Shown: piece after piece, positions 17,317 through 27,137 of the stretch
Layout: every line of letters starts with the position of its first letter
Position numbering within the stretch: the first letter of the stretch is position 1
Assembly (NCBI GenBank): GCA_904846265.1
Contig: CAJHAA010000015.1
Span: forward strand, 18,451-82,450
Reading direction: 5' to 3'
From: Psychrobacter immobilis
GTDB taxonomy: Bacteria; Pseudomonadota; Gammaproteobacteria; Pseudomonadales; Moraxellaceae
DNA: 64,000 bases
Notes under the pieces: generated by a model
Databases searched by the model: none
Seen by the model: the letters and a program-made list of their open reading frames with translations, nothing else
What the model was told of the DNA's origin: nothing
Translations under genes and position numbers: made by a program

Positions 17317-18177
17317 ATGGAAAGCTTTAGCATTGTCATGGTAGTTTTGGTTGCACTGGTTGTCTTTACGGTTTTCAAAGGCGTTCGAATCGTGCCACAA
17401 GGCTATAAGTGGGTGGTGCAGCGATTGGGCAAATATAGCCAAACACTAGAGCCGGGTTTAAACCTTATTATTCCTTTCGTTGATGATGTCGCTTATAAAG
17501 TGACGACCAAAGACATTGTTCTTGATATTCCCTCACAAGAGGTCATTACGCGAGACAACGTCGTTATTATTGCCAACGCCGTGGCTTATATTAATATCGT
17601 GCGCCCAGATAAGGCCGTTTATGGCATTGAAGATTATGAATATGGTATTCGTAATTTGGTGCAGACGTCACTACGTTCAATTATTGGTGAGATGGATCTT
17701 GATAGTGCATTGTCTAGCCGTGATGAAATCAAAATGAAGCTAAAGCATGCGATATCAGAAGATATTGCGGACTGGGGTATCACCCTAAAGACAGTAGAAA
17801 TTCAAGATATTAATCCATCGCAAACGATGCAAGCATCAATGGAAGAGCAGGCGGCGGCAGAGCGCCTACGCCGTGCGACAGTGACTCGTGCTGATGGTCA
17901 AAAGCAAGCTGCTATCTTGGAAGCAGATGGACGTCTAGAGGCGTCACGTCGTGATGCCGAAGCACAAGTGGTATTGGCGAGAGGTTCTGAAGAGTCTATT
18001 CGCTTGATTACTAATGCAATGGGCGAGGAAGAGATGCCTATTGTCTACTTACTTGGTGAGCAATATATTAAGGCGATTCGTGAGCTGGCAGAGTCTGACA
18101 ATGCAAAAATGGTGGTATTACCTGCTGATATTTTAAGTACCATCAAAGGTATGGTGGGTGACAAGCTTAAGGTTTAA
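17317..18177 (+). CDS. SPFH/stomatin family protein (QmcA-like)
   Basis: 286-residue membrane-anchored SPFH protein. One N-terminal hydrophobic helix (about 3-20), then the SPFH domain beginning VPQGYKWVVQRLGKYSQTLEPGLN, the RNLVQTSLRSIIGEMDLD segment and a charged coiled coil (about 165-225) containing the QAAAERLRRA type repeat. Members organise membrane microdomains and regulate membrane proteases. It overlaps in function with the adjacent NfeD gene, an established pairing. ATG 17317 is preceded by AGGGAAG. Confidence 0.92.
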   Translation: MESFSIVMVVLVALVVFTVFKGVRIVPQGYKWVVQRLGKYSQTLEPGLNLIIPFVDDVAYKVTTKDIVLDIPSQEVITRDNVVIIANAVAYINIVRPDKAVYGIEDYEYGIRNLVQTSLRSIIGEMDLDSALSSRDEIKMKLKHAISEDIADWGITLKTVEIQDINPSQTMQASMEEQAAAERLRRATVTRADGQKQAAILEADGRLEASRRDAEAQVVLARGSEESIRLITNAMGEEEMPIVYLLGEQYIKAIRELAESDNAKMVVLPADILSTIKGMVGDKLKV

Positions 18178-18341
18178 TCAGTCATGTATAGCCATGTGCT
18201 ATAGCATTAATGTTTAAAATGGTCAGTGAGCTTATTAGGCGCTGGCTATTTTTTCGACTGTCAATTGTGCTGAACGCTACATCTAATAAATAACTCATAT
18301 GGTTCGTTTAACAAGAATAAAATATATATCAGGGATAAAAA

Positions 18342-19733
18342 ATGACGATACAAAATATTAATACAGAAATTATTCAAATAAAAGACTTTATCCAAGGCAT
18401 TGCACTACCTTATACCGTGCTCGATGATACGCATATCAATGCTGCGTATCCTGAGAGGAAGCTTGAGATTAGAGGGGGTGGTTTTGGCTCAGATGCAGCG
18501 GCTCATCCAACCAATGCCAATCAATTTTATGTGCTCACTGATCGCGGTCCCAATGCGGAGTTCGAAGGTAGTGCAGGCAAGGGTAAACAGTTTTTAGTAC
18601 CTGACTATACACCGCGCATCGGATTGTTTGAGCTACAAGCAACTGGGCAGATTATTAAGATCAAAGAGATACTGCTAAAGGACGCAAATGGCAATCCTAT
18701 CTCTGGGCTACCGAATCCACAAGCACTCGGCGGAACTAATGAAGTCCCTTACGATGTCGACGGCCAGCCGATGACCATGAATCCCAACCTACCTTTTGAT
18801 GCAGTGACCAATCCTATCAAAAACGATATCAATGGTTTAGATCCTGAAGGTCTTGCTGCGCTCACAGATGGTAGTTTTTGGATCAGTGATGAGTATGGTC
18901 CTCATTTGGTTCATTATAATGCGCAGGGGGTGGAGATTGAGCGTATCAATGCCTTTGCGAGCGATGAGCGCAATAATGTGATGGCTAATGGTCAGCCGAT
19001 TTTACTACCAGCAGAATTTACCAAACGTCGTGCAAATCGTGGTATGGAAGCATTAACGATTACTCCAGATCAGAGCACACTGGTGGGTATTATGGAGTCT
19101 TCTATGGACAACCCTGATCACTCAGGTCGTGTCGCCAGTTTGACGCGCGTCGTCACTATCAATCTATACTCTGGTCAAATAGCACAGTATTTGTATCGTC
19201 TCGATCATGCTCACCATGTGACTTCGGGTATCGTTGCGATTAACAATCACGAGTTTTATTTGATTGAACATGATCGCAAGTTTCCGCTACAAGACAAGTC
19301 TGCGCAAAAGCTCATTTATAAAATTGATCTCTCGCAGGCGACTGATATTGAGAATATTTTAAATACAGATAATATCAAGCAAGATCATGTATTGGGTTTA
19401 ACGATCAATGGACAAACACTTGAGCAGCTTATTGCAGCCGATGAAAAAAATTGGCAATTGCTGAAGGAGTTGGCAATCAAACCAGTCAAGAAAACCTTGG
19501 TGGTCGACGTTCTCGCGACTGTAGAGTATCCGCATGATAAGTTAGAAGGTTTGTGGTTGCGTCAAGACGGCTCATTGGGTTTGCTGAATGACGATGACTT
19601 TGCGATGACGGATTCGATGATTGCCAATGCTAAAAGCACAATTGAGCAAAAATATTTAGACAGTGAAAAAACAATAGAAGATGCAAATAGGCTATATATG
19701 GTGATGCCTTTTGAATGTGGTGATGGCTACTAA
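18342..19733 (+). CDS. Esterase-like activity of phytase family protein
   Basis: 463 residues matching the PF13449 'esterase-like activity of phytase' family. Typical segments are GGGFGSDAAAHP, LTDRGPNAEF near residue 67, GLDPEGLAALTDGSFWISDEYGP near 165-190 and NRGMEALTITPD. The C-terminal part has HDKLEGLWLRQDGSLGLLNDDDF. Family members are usually exported, yet no signal peptide is seen at the N terminus (MTIQNINTEIIQIK). The start is preceded by AGGGA at 18331. Its substrate is unknown; members are thought to hydrolyse phosphate esters. Confidence 0.8.
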   Translation: MTIQNINTEIIQIKDFIQGIALPYTVLDDTHINAAYPERKLEIRGGGFGSDAAAHPTNANQFYVLTDRGPNAEFEGSAGKGKQFLVPDYTPRIGLFELQATGQIIKIKEILLKDANGNPISGLPNPQALGGTNEVPYDVDGQPMTMNPNLPFDAVTNPIKNDINGLDPEGLAALTDGSFWISDEYGPHLVHYNAQGVEIERINAFASDERNNVMANGQPILLPAEFTKRRANRGMEALTITPDQSTLVGIMESSMDNPDHSGRVASLTRVVTINLYSGQIAQYLYRLDHAHHVTSGIVAINNHEFYLIEHDRKFPLQDKSAQKLIYKIDLSQATDIENILNTDNIKQDHVLGLTINGQTLEQLIAADEKNWQLLKELAIKPVKKTLVVDVLATVEYPHDKLEGLWLRQDGSLGLLNDDDFAMTDSMIANAKSTIEQKYLDSEKTIEDANRLYMVMPFECGDGY

Positions 19734-19740
19734 GTAGGCG

Positions 19741-19911
19741 AGGGCATGTCCTCAATTCAATTGATCATATCTAAACGGGCTAAAAATGGCTAAATTTTGC
19801 CAAACATCGTTAAATAGCTGGATAATATCCCGATATTATCTGCGATATTTTCCTCGTTTGACTGCAATTTAACTCATTTTTATCACCATTTTTGAAACGA
19901 GGACACGCCCT
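19741..19911. mobile_element. MITE-like element, copy A
   Basis: A 171 bp noncoding element with terminal inverted repeats AGGGCATGTCCTC at the left and GAGGACACGCCCT at the right, one mismatch. The same element is found at 31369-31540 in the same orientation with only scattered substitutions. It has no open frame. It lies just after the phytase-like gene. This fits a nonautonomous miniature inverted-repeat element; no transposase gene is in the window. Confidence 0.8.
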
Positions 19912-19951
19912 AGAGGTATTTTTCGTCAATCATCAGCTTTATTAAACACCA

Positions 19952-19981
19952 TAAAAAAGACCTCAAGTGAGGTCTTTTTTA
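19952..19981. terminator. Bidirectional terminator between phytase-like gene and hemN
   Basis: AAAAAAGACCTCA-AG-TGAGGTCTTTTTT, a perfect stem flanked by A and T runs, positioned between convergent genes. Confidence 0.9.
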
Positions 19982-20011
19982 TGACTGCTTTTAATTTATG
20001 GAATCACTCAA

Positions 20012-21553
20012 TCAAATAACTTTTGAGAAACGATTCTTATGTTTTTTCTCAAGATACTCATCAAATACCATGGCGACATTACGACCTAATAATCGACCTT
20101 TTGGTAGCACGCGAATACCAGCCGCGTCCATATCGATGAGCTTGTCTTCTTGCATGGCGCCAAGCTGTTGAATCTCATTGATAAAGTAAGTGATGGCATC
20201 GATACCGAATTTTTGATTGACGTCTTTAAAGTCGATATAGTCGTGACAGAGTAGATTCATAATCACATATTCACGCAAGCGATCTTTGATAGATGTTTTG
20301 ATAACTTTTACCGCAGGCATGGCAGCCGAGTTACTTTGTGCAGCATCGATGCTCGCTTGATAAACTGATAAATCTGTATCATTTTGCAAAATATAGCGGG
20401 TATTGGCATTGGCAATTTGACTGATAGAGGAGACGCCGAAGCCCAATAAATCACAATCGCCCATGATGGTATAACCTTGAAAGTTACGATGCAGTTTGCC
20501 CTCACGCTGCGCCACGGCTAATTCATCATCAGGCTTGGCGAAGTGATCAATACCGATATATTGATAGCCAGCTTCGGTCAGCGTATTGATGGTATTGCCA
20601 AGCATCGTAAGCTTGGCTGCTGGGTCTGGCAAATCGGCTTCTTTAATCTGGCGCTGGGCTTTAAAACGTTCTGGCAAGTGTGCGTAATTAAATACTGACA
20701 AGCGATCCGGCGACATCTCGATGATACGGCGTACCGTTTTATCCAAGGTTGCGGGTGTTTGATGCGGCAAACCATAAATTAGGTCGATATTGATAGAGTG
20801 AAAACCTAGATCACGCGCCTCATTTAACACATTTTCAATGAGCTCTGCTGAATGTACACGGTTGACGGCGATTTGTACCGTTTCATCGAGGTCTTGTACG
20901 CCTAAACTGACACGGTTAAAGCCAAGGTTGCGTAATACTTTCAATGTCTCGCCACTCAGCTCACGTGGGTCAATTTCAATAGAGTAATCGCCTTTGTCTT
21001 CAGGTAAGAATTCAAACTGAGTTTGTAAAAACTGCCACAGTTGAACCATTTCTTCATCACTCAAAAATGTTGGCGTACCCCCACCCAAATGCAGCTGTTT
21101 AACGAGGGGTTTACTACTACCTTCTGGGACAGATAGCAGGCGGCGTTTGTGCTTAATCTCAGCGATTAAATACTGCAAATAATCGCCTGAGTCGCTATTT
21201 TTCTTGGTGATAATTTTATTGCAAGCGCAGTAATAGCAGAGGTGACGACAAAAAGGAATATGAAAATATAAAGACAGTGGTGCACGAGCTTCACGGTTCT
21301 GAAGGATCTTTGCCTCAAGACCATCAGAGATGGGTGAGAACTCTAAAGCGGTCGGATAGGAGGTATAACGTGGTCCTGAACGATTGTATTTATTAATAAT
21401 AGCTTCATCAAAGGCAGGTAGCTGCTTACTCATCATACTGCCACGCGTACTGGCATAAGGACTTTCTGATTGCATAACAGGGCGTGTCGTGGTCGGTTGC
21501 TCTCCTGCACGATTGTAAGGTTGCTGAGTATTTGATTCTGAATGTTCTGTCAT
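20012..21553 (-). CDS. hemN: HemN, oxygen-independent coproporphyrinogen III oxidase
   Basis: 513-residue radical SAM enzyme converting coproporphyrinogen III to protoporphyrinogen IX without oxygen. The iron-sulfur motif CRHLCYYC is at C102, C106 and C109, preceded by SLYFHIPF and followed by CNKI, which is the HemN-type CxxxCxxCxC pattern. HLGGGTPTFL (SAM-binding GGGTP), EIDPRE and GVQDLD are also present. The first 45 residues, rich in Q, S and T, extend beyond the usual N terminus of the family; an internal start at MSKQLPAFDEAI (residue 41) is possible. The family-typical NKYNRSGPRYTSYPTA follows. Confidence 0.95.
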   Translation of the reverse strand: MTEHSESNTQQPYNRAGEQPTTTRPVMQSESPYASTRGSMMSKQLPAFDEAIINKYNRSGPRYTSYPTALEFSPISDGLEAKILQNREARAPLSLYFHIPFCRHLCYYCACNKIITKKNSDSGDYLQYLIAEIKHKRRLLSVPEGSSKPLVKQLHLGGGTPTFLSDEEMVQLWQFLQTQFEFLPEDKGDYSIEIDPRELSGETLKVLRNLGFNRVSLGVQDLDETVQIAVNRVHSAELIENVLNEARDLGFHSINIDLIYGLPHQTPATLDKTVRRIIEMSPDRLSVFNYAHLPERFKAQRQIKEADLPDPAAKLTMLGNTINTLTEAGYQYIGIDHFAKPDDELAVAQREGKLHRNFQGYTIMGDCDLLGFGVSSISQIANANTRYILQNDTDLSVYQASIDAAQSNSAAMPAVKVIKTSIKDRLREYVIMNLLCHDYIDFKDVNQKFGIDAITYFINEIQQLGAMQEDKLIDMDAAGIRVLPKGRLLGRNVAMVFDEYLEKKHKNRFSKVI

Positions 21554-21899
21554 GCGGTACTCCTCGTTTTGACCTTGAGTATTACTGTTCTTACATCTCT
21601 AACGACCAAATATTTAAAAGCCAGTAGGTGTTTGATAGATCGTTAATAACCATAATAACTTTGTTATCAATAATAATTTTCACAGCGCTATATGGTGCTA
21701 AAGTTATAGCCATCAATAAGCACTAGTATAACAAATCCTTGTTTACAGTGGGGTGGTCGGTGAGTTTTCTTACATACAGACTGTCTATGATAAGTCCATT
21801 TGATTTTGGCAATTATACTCATACCCCTATTGCGGTTAGCTGGCTAAGTGCTAGCATCATGATGAATCGACGATATTCAAACAGGCTGCTTCCATAGAA
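21554..21899. other. Intergenic region upstream of hemN
   Basis: 346 bases between the hemN start and the acylase terminator. It must hold the hemN promoter, but I see no strong -35/-10 pair and no convincing FNR/ANR dyad (TTGAT-N4-ATCAA). Confidence 0.5.
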
Positions 21900-21936
21900 T
21901 AAAAAAGACCTCAGCATATATCTGAGGTCTTTTTAT
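21900..21936 (-). terminator. Terminator of the acylase gene
   Basis: AAAAAAGACCTCAG, an AT loop, then CTGAGGTCTTTTTAT. A symmetric stem with A and T flanks, 39 bp downstream of the acylase stop codon. The stem resembles that at 19952-19981. Confidence 0.88.
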
Positions 21937-21974
21937 CACTAATTTAAGCTATCACTAATTAAGTTATATCAAGC

Positions 21975-24458
21975 TTATTCTTTTAGCTGGATTTTATTGC
22001 CAACGGCTTGGTTGCTAACGTCACTAGCACTGAATGGTAGACGAATCCATTCTTTAGCTGAATAGCGACGACTCTGGTCACGATGGAACGGTCGAGTAGT
22101 ATCAGAAGCTTGCGAGTAACCTAATAAGGCTTCTGCTACAGGGCCAGCGCTATCAAAGGTAACGCTTTGCATATATGTCGGACCAAAATTAATGAGGTAG
22201 TTTGCGCCATCATTAGCGCTTGTGCCTCTCGTTTCTGCAACATTGAATATACCTTCACGACCAAAGCCACCATGCATAGCAATACGCTCATCGTTTTTAT
22301 TAGCATCAACGATATACTGCAAATCAGATAAAGACGCATCAAGAGCGATGTTTTTATCTTGGAAGAACTTAATGGAATCTCCTAAAGCAGTACGTGTATC
22401 CGCACTAATAATTAAACCACGAGGCGTATTGACTGGGTCTTTTGCATCAAATTTAACACTGAATATCGTATCCGTCGTTTCATTGAAATCCACATTACGC
22501 CAAAACTCTCTAAAGACATGAGCGCCTTTACTATCTAAATTATTACGACGATCCCAATTACTCAAGATATTACAAGCATTGGTTGCATCAATAGTAGAGC
22601 CACCCGTCAAAGGCATGCTAGCATTCGCTCGACAATCTGCTAATACGTCGTTGAGTACCAACTCAGCGACATAACTGCGGTTACCATAGACGACCTCTTG
22701 CATATTGTTTAAATTGAAGTTAGTACCGCCTAAGTTATCTTTATTACTGAATCGATCTTGTATTTGAACCAGTCCCATACGTGAGCGCATAAGCAATGGA
22801 ACACCATCTGCTGGACTAGCACCTAAGAAGGGGGCTAAACGACGACGTAGGAGCGGTGAAAATCCAGTCAGTGGTTGCTCTAAATTGCTTAACCAATAGC
22901 TATCATTCGAGTTAGCAACATAATCATCGCGGATCAAGAAAGGTAAGTTTGAGCGCCCAAAGATACCTGCTTGCGGTGAGTCTGTATCAACTCCCCATTC
23001 ACAGGCAGCGGTACTACCATTCAGTGCTGGCAAGTCAGAGGCAATTAACGCACCAAGGAAGGGGCCAGATGCAGCACTACTACAAGCTTCAAGCTTAGCT
23101 TTGGTCACATTTGGTACGGTTGAGATGTCAGCATAGAGTGCCTTACCATTACGGTCGGTAGCAATAGTATTAACAAATCCAAGACCAAGGACGCTTTGCA
23201 TTCTATCGACTAAGTCCTCAACGCTCGTAGCCTTATTCATACTACGCCACTGATTGAGTGCTCTTGGGTTTTCAGAGGCGGCATCACGAATAGTATAAGC
23301 TAGATTATTAGCGCCCCATGCTGGTAATTGACCATTGAGCAAATTGACCGCTAACATAGGTCCATATTGTGAGACATAAATATTGTGAACCTGCGTCTGA
23401 TTATTTGGTAGCTGAATAGTGACAGGAACGGTTTCGATATCGCGCTGCTCAGTCACACCAGCGCTATTAGTATAATTGTATTTGAGAGGATCTCCATCAA
23501 CTAGGCTCAGCTGATAAAGCGTAAAACGTTTGGCAGTGGATACGGTATGGCTCCAAGCTACGTCTTTATTAAAACCGATGTTAGGGAAAGGCTGACCTTG
23601 CTGAGCTGCACCCATCACATCCAGCTCACCTGGCATCGTTAAGTGAAATTGATAGAAGCGTTGGACGCCATCCCATGGCTCATGCGGATTGCCATACATG
23701 ACCCCGCTATTAGTACCGGTCACCTCCTTACCAAAGGCATAGGCATTACTACCGCCACTCATCGCATTAATCGTATCCATATTGAATGCAGGTGCTGACT
23801 CTACGACAGGGTTTGCGACTGGAACACTACGCATTCTTGAGCTACCCTGAACGCCAGTAATAGAAGGCGGTGCCGCTGCTACAATGGGACCGACGAAATT
23901 AGATAAGCCACCACGTAGATTGGCTTTACCGTAGACCGTCAATAAATCATCGAGAGTAATCTCTCGTACCCATTCAGCATTGGCACAAGCGGGATCGATA
24001 TTAGCCACGCCTTTGTCACGTAAATAACGGCTATAGCCTGCAGCATAACCTGTCACAGCATCAATGACTTCAGGGTCTTGAGCTGCTAAAAATTCAGCTT
24101 TTCGCTTGTCAGTGTTGTACCACGTATAAAAAGCATCGCTAGCCAAATTACCGTCAGCGCCTAGATACAGCATACTCTGACCGCTAGCGACTACAACTTC
24201 ACGCGCTAGTGAGCAGAAATTATCTTCTGCGAATGCATAACCGACGCCATAACCAAGGCCTTTGTAATCCTTTGCGGTGATGTGCGGTATACCGAACTCA
24301 GTGCGCTGAATATCGGCTTCATAATTAGTGGAAGGTAGTATGACATCATCGTCATTGAAATTATTGTCGCTGTCTGAGCAGCCGAATAGTCCTAAAGAGA
24401 CTGCTACTGTCAGTAGCGTGAGTGTGGGCACACGCCGATTATGCATCTTTATGCTCAT
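21975..24458 (-). CDS. Penicillin acylase-family lipoprotein (possible AHL acylase)
   Basis: 827-residue N-terminal-nucleophile hydrolase of the penicillin amidase family. A lipoprotein signal is seen at the N terminus (VSLGLFGC, Cys27), so it is probably anchored in the envelope. The chain has the alpha-subunit start EADIQRTEFGIPHI, then a likely autocleavage site at MSGGSNAYAFG, with Ser237 as new N terminus; this is followed by GNPHEPWDGV..YQFHL and the beta-subunit. FNKDVAWSHTVSTAKRFTLYQL is typical of acyl-homoserine-lactone and aculeacin acylases. The exact acyl substrate cannot be told. An internal ATG at residue 5 (24446) is a possible alternative start. Confidence 0.85.
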   Translation of the reverse strand: MSIKMHNRRVPTLTLLTVAVSLGLFGCSDSDNNFNDDDVILPSTNYEADIQRTEFGIPHITAKDYKGLGYGVGYAFAEDNFCSLAREVVVASGQSMLYLGADGNLASDAFYTWYNTDKRKAEFLAAQDPEVIDAVTGYAAGYSRYLRDKGVANIDPACANAEWVREITLDDLLTVYGKANLRGGLSNFVGPIVAAAPPSITGVQGSSRMRSVPVANPVVESAPAFNMDTINAMSGGSNAYAFGKEVTGTNSGVMYGNPHEPWDGVQRFYQFHLTMPGELDVMGAAQQGQPFPNIGFNKDVAWSHTVSTAKRFTLYQLSLVDGDPLKYNYTNSAGVTEQRDIETVPVTIQLPNNQTQVHNIYVSQYGPMLAVNLLNGQLPAWGANNLAYTIRDAASENPRALNQWRSMNKATSVEDLVDRMQSVLGLGFVNTIATDRNGKALYADISTVPNVTKAKLEACSSAASGPFLGALIASDLPALNGSTAACEWGVDTDSPQAGIFGRSNLPFLIRDDYVANSNDSYWLSNLEQPLTGFSPLLRRRLAPFLGASPADGVPLLMRSRMGLVQIQDRFSNKDNLGGTNFNLNNMQEVVYGNRSYVAELVLNDVLADCRANASMPLTGGSTIDATNACNILSNWDRRNNLDSKGAHVFREFWRNVDFNETTDTIFSVKFDAKDPVNTPRGLIISADTRTALGDSIKFFQDKNIALDASLSDLQYIVDANKNDERIAMHGGFGREGIFNVAETRGTSANDGANYLINFGPTYMQSVTFDSAGPVAEALLGYSQASDTTRPFHRDQSRRYSAKEWIRLPFSASDVSNQAVGNKIQLKE

Positions 24459-24812
24459 AAGCTTATCCGTCCATGGTAGTAGGTATTATATAAATCTGCA
24501 GCAAAAAGCCGCCAGTAAACTTTATATGATCAATAAAATCCTTTTATTGCCAATACTCTTGCTAATCTTTAATGCTTTATAGCACGATTAAAATTATCCA
24601 ATACGTTAATAATGTGGTTAACAGGCGTGAGAATTTTTGGATAATCTTTGGAGCAGCATAGCCGAATAAGACTGAGCGAAAGAGCATCCGTTTATCATAT
24701 AACAACTGTTGATAACTATGCTAGTAAATAAAATGAGACAATAAAACACGACATTTGCGCACTGATACATAATGCTCTATTATCAATTATTCCCTATATT
24801 AGGAAAATGCTG
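24459..24812. other. Divergent promoter region between acylase and comM-type gene
   Basis: About 350 AT-rich bases between divergent genes. No RNA gene, repeat or clear operator recognised. AGGAAA at 24801-24806 is the ribosome binding site of the downstream gene. Confidence 0.5.
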
Positions 24813-26390
24813 ATGTCGTTTGCCCAAGTCTATACCCGTTCAGTCGTCGGACTGCATGCGCCCAAGGTCATTATTGAAGTGCATCTGTCACAAGGGTTGC
24901 CAGCATTGACCATCGTCGGTTTGCCGGAGGCGGCGGTACGTGAGAGTAAAGACCGTGTACGCTCTGCGATTCTGAACTCTGGCTTTCAATTTCCTAATCG
25001 TCGTCTCACTATCAATTTAGCCCCCGCTGATTTGCCTAAAGATGGCGCGCGTCTTGATTTACCGATTGCTATCGGAATCTTGGCAGCCAGTGATCAATTG
25101 GATCCAGAAGTATTATCAGGGTTTGAGTTTATCGGTGAGTTAGCGCTCAATGGGAATTTACGGCAAGTGACAGGCAGCTTATCGGTGGCACGAGCGATCA
25201 AAGCTGAGGCGCTGGCGTCCAAAGTATTGCAGGTGGCAAATATCACTGAACAGGAGCTGATCGAGCCACGGCAAAAACCACAAACACCGCAGCTTATCGT
25301 ACCGATTGATAATGGTGCTGAGGCCAGCCGTGTGGATGGCGTGACGATACTAGCCGCGCAAAGCTTAAAGACAGTTTGTGACCACTTACAGTCGTTAGCG
25401 AACCCAAGCGCAGCCTATGACTCTTTGGACGTTGTACAACCGAGTCCAGCACAGCAGTATGTTGGCTATCAAGTGGATTTGGCTGATGTCAAAGGACAGC
25501 ATCATGCACGGCGCGCGCTAGAGATTGCCGCCGCTGGTGGACATTCGCTGTTATTTACAGGGCCACCCGGCTCAGGCAAGACGTTAATGGCGTCACGGCT
25601 ACCGACTATCTTGCCGGATTTGAGTGATGAAGATGCATTAGAGGTTGCCAGCACTTATTCAGTGGCAGACAGCGATTACGATTATGGGACAAGACCGTTT
25701 AGGCAGGTTCATCACACTATATCAGCCGTGGCTTTGGTGGGTGGTGGCTCACGACCAAAACCGGGTGAAATTACCCTTGCCAATAAAGGCGTATTATTCC
25801 TTGACGAATTGCCAGAGTTTGATCGGAGTGTGCTCGAGGTATTGCGTCAGCCATTAGAAGCCAAGCAAATCACTATTAGCCGTGCCAACTCGCAGATGAC
25901 TTTTCCAGCAAATTTCCAATTGGTCGCTGCCATGAATCCATGTCCATGCGGCTATGATGGCGATACCTCAGGGCGTTGTCGCTGCCGACCTGAACAGATT
26001 AAACGTTACCAAGATAAACTATCAGGTCCACTGCTTGATCGCATTGATTTGCATATCACTGTACCTGCGCTGCCAATTGCCGATTTGCAAAATGCTCAAG
26101 CTGGCGAAACCTCCGAACAAGTGCGCGTTCGAGTTATTGCCGCACATAAACGTCAGATGCAGCGGCAACAAAAGGTCAATAATGAGCTTAGCCCTAGCGA
26201 GATTGATAAATATATCCAACTAGGAGAGGGTGAACAGCAACTATTACAGCTCGCTCAGCAGCGTCTGAATTTATCGGCACGCGGTTATCATCGAGTATTG
26301 CGAGTGGCGCGTACCATTGCTGATTTGGCTGACAGTATCGATATTACAAGCGCTCATGTGTCTGAGGCGCTCAGTTATCGGAGCAAATAA
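24813..26390 (+). CDS. comM: YifB/ComM-family Mg chelatase-like AAA+ ATPase
   Basis: About 525 residues. An N-terminal ChlI-type Lon-protease-like fold (MSFAQVYTRSVVGL..., VGLPEAAVRESKDRVRSA, FPNRRLTINLAPADLPKDGARLDLPIAIGIL) is followed by an AAA+ domain with Walker A GPPGSGKT and Walker B LFLDELPEF, and the cysteine cluster CPCGY...CRC. The C-terminal domain has the LSARGYHRVLRVARTIADL motif. ComM is a branch-migration helicase in natural transformation in relatives such as Acinetobacter, which suggests competence here. The ATG at 24813 fits AGGAA at 24801 better than the upstream ATG at 24807. Confidence 0.9.
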   Translation: MSFAQVYTRSVVGLHAPKVIIEVHLSQGLPALTIVGLPEAAVRESKDRVRSAILNSGFQFPNRRLTINLAPADLPKDGARLDLPIAIGILAASDQLDPEVLSGFEFIGELALNGNLRQVTGSLSVARAIKAEALASKVLQVANITEQELIEPRQKPQTPQLIVPIDNGAEASRVDGVTILAAQSLKTVCDHLQSLANPSAAYDSLDVVQPSPAQQYVGYQVDLADVKGQHHARRALEIAAAGGHSLLFTGPPGSGKTLMASRLPTILPDLSDEDALEVASTYSVADSDYDYGTRPFRQVHHTISAVALVGGGSRPKPGEITLANKGVLFLDELPEFDRSVLEVLRQPLEAKQITISRANSQMTFPANFQLVAAMNPCPCGYDGDTSGRCRCRPEQIKRYQDKLSGPLLDRIDLHITVPALPIADLQNAQAGETSEQVRVRVIAAHKRQMQRQQKVNNELSPSEIDKYIQLGEGEQQLLQLAQQRLNLSARGYHRVLRVARTIADLADSIDITSAHVSEALSYRSK

Positions 26391-26435
26391 TGATTTCAAA
26401 GAATGGCTTAAATGAATCATTCTAATGTTCAAATT

Positions 26436-27137
26436 TTAGCTGTCTATCTTATAATTTTCGAAAATATATTCTACTAATGCCGCAAAATCATCAAAGGCTT
26501 CGGTCGGGTTTAGCTCACGGATATCTTGTCCGTAGTTGTAGCCATAAGACAGCCCGAAAGTATCCATATTGGCGTTTTGTCCGGCTAAGATATCGTTTCT
26601 AGAATCGCCAATCATCACAGCTTTTTCTGGAGTGACGTTCAACGCTTTACAGACATGCAGTAGCGGTGCTGGATCAGGCTTTTTAGTTGAGAGACTATCA
26701 CCGCCTAATACTTCACTGAATAAGTCCTGCCAGCCAAAGGATTGCAATATTTTTGGTACAAAACGAATCGGCTTATTGGTCACTAAGGCCAGCGTAAATC
26801 CTGCTGCTTTTAGCTTTTTTAGTCCGCTATCGACATCTGGGTAAGCAACGGTTTTGCTACCACTGAGATTTTTGTAAGCCTCAAAAAACAGGTGCTCTGC
26901 GTGATTGGCTTCCTCGACCGTAAACTCGCCTTCTAACACGTCTACCTTACCTACTAGTGCGCGCTCTACCAGCAATCTTGAGCCGTTGCCTATCCAGTTT
27001 CGTATGGTCTCGATAGGGTAAGTCTCTTTGCCCAGCGTGGCTAACATCGCATTAGTCGCATCAGCCAAATCTGGCACACTATCAATGAGCGTGCCATCGA
27101 AATCAAAAATCAAAAGTTGCTTAATACCTACAGTCAT
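26436..27137 (-). CDS. gph: Phosphoglycolate phosphatase-type HAD hydrolase
   Basis: 233-residue HAD-superfamily phosphatase. Motif I FDFDGTLIDS at about residues 11-20 holds the nucleophile Asp12 and the acid Asp14. The cap contains VRNWIGNGSR-like segment IRNWIGNGSRLLVERAL, characteristic of Gph. Motif II is LVTNKP, motif III KKPDPAPLL, motif IV MIGDSRNDI. Gph removes 2-phosphoglycolate formed during DNA repair. It is convergent with the comM-type gene. Confidence 0.9.
   Translation of the reverse strand: MTVGIKQLLIFDFDGTLIDSVPDLADATNAMLATLGKETYPIETIRNWIGNGSRLLVERALVGKVDVLEGEFTVEEANHAEHLFFEAYKNLSGSKTVAYPDVDSGLKKLKAAGFTLALVTNKPIRFVPKILQSFGWQDLFSEVLGGDSLSTKKPDPAPLLHVCKALNVTPEKAVMIGDSRNDILAGQNANMDTFGLSYGYNYGQDIRELNPTEAFDDFAALVEYIFENYKIDS

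Noticed and set aside
18205..18260. Terminator after the SPFH gene
   Set aside because: A TTTTTT run is present but the preceding arms pair poorly.
21554..21700. Possible FNR/ANR box upstream of hemN (TTGATAGATCGTTAA)
   Set aside because: The right half does not match ATCAA and spacing is off, so it is not a credible dyad.
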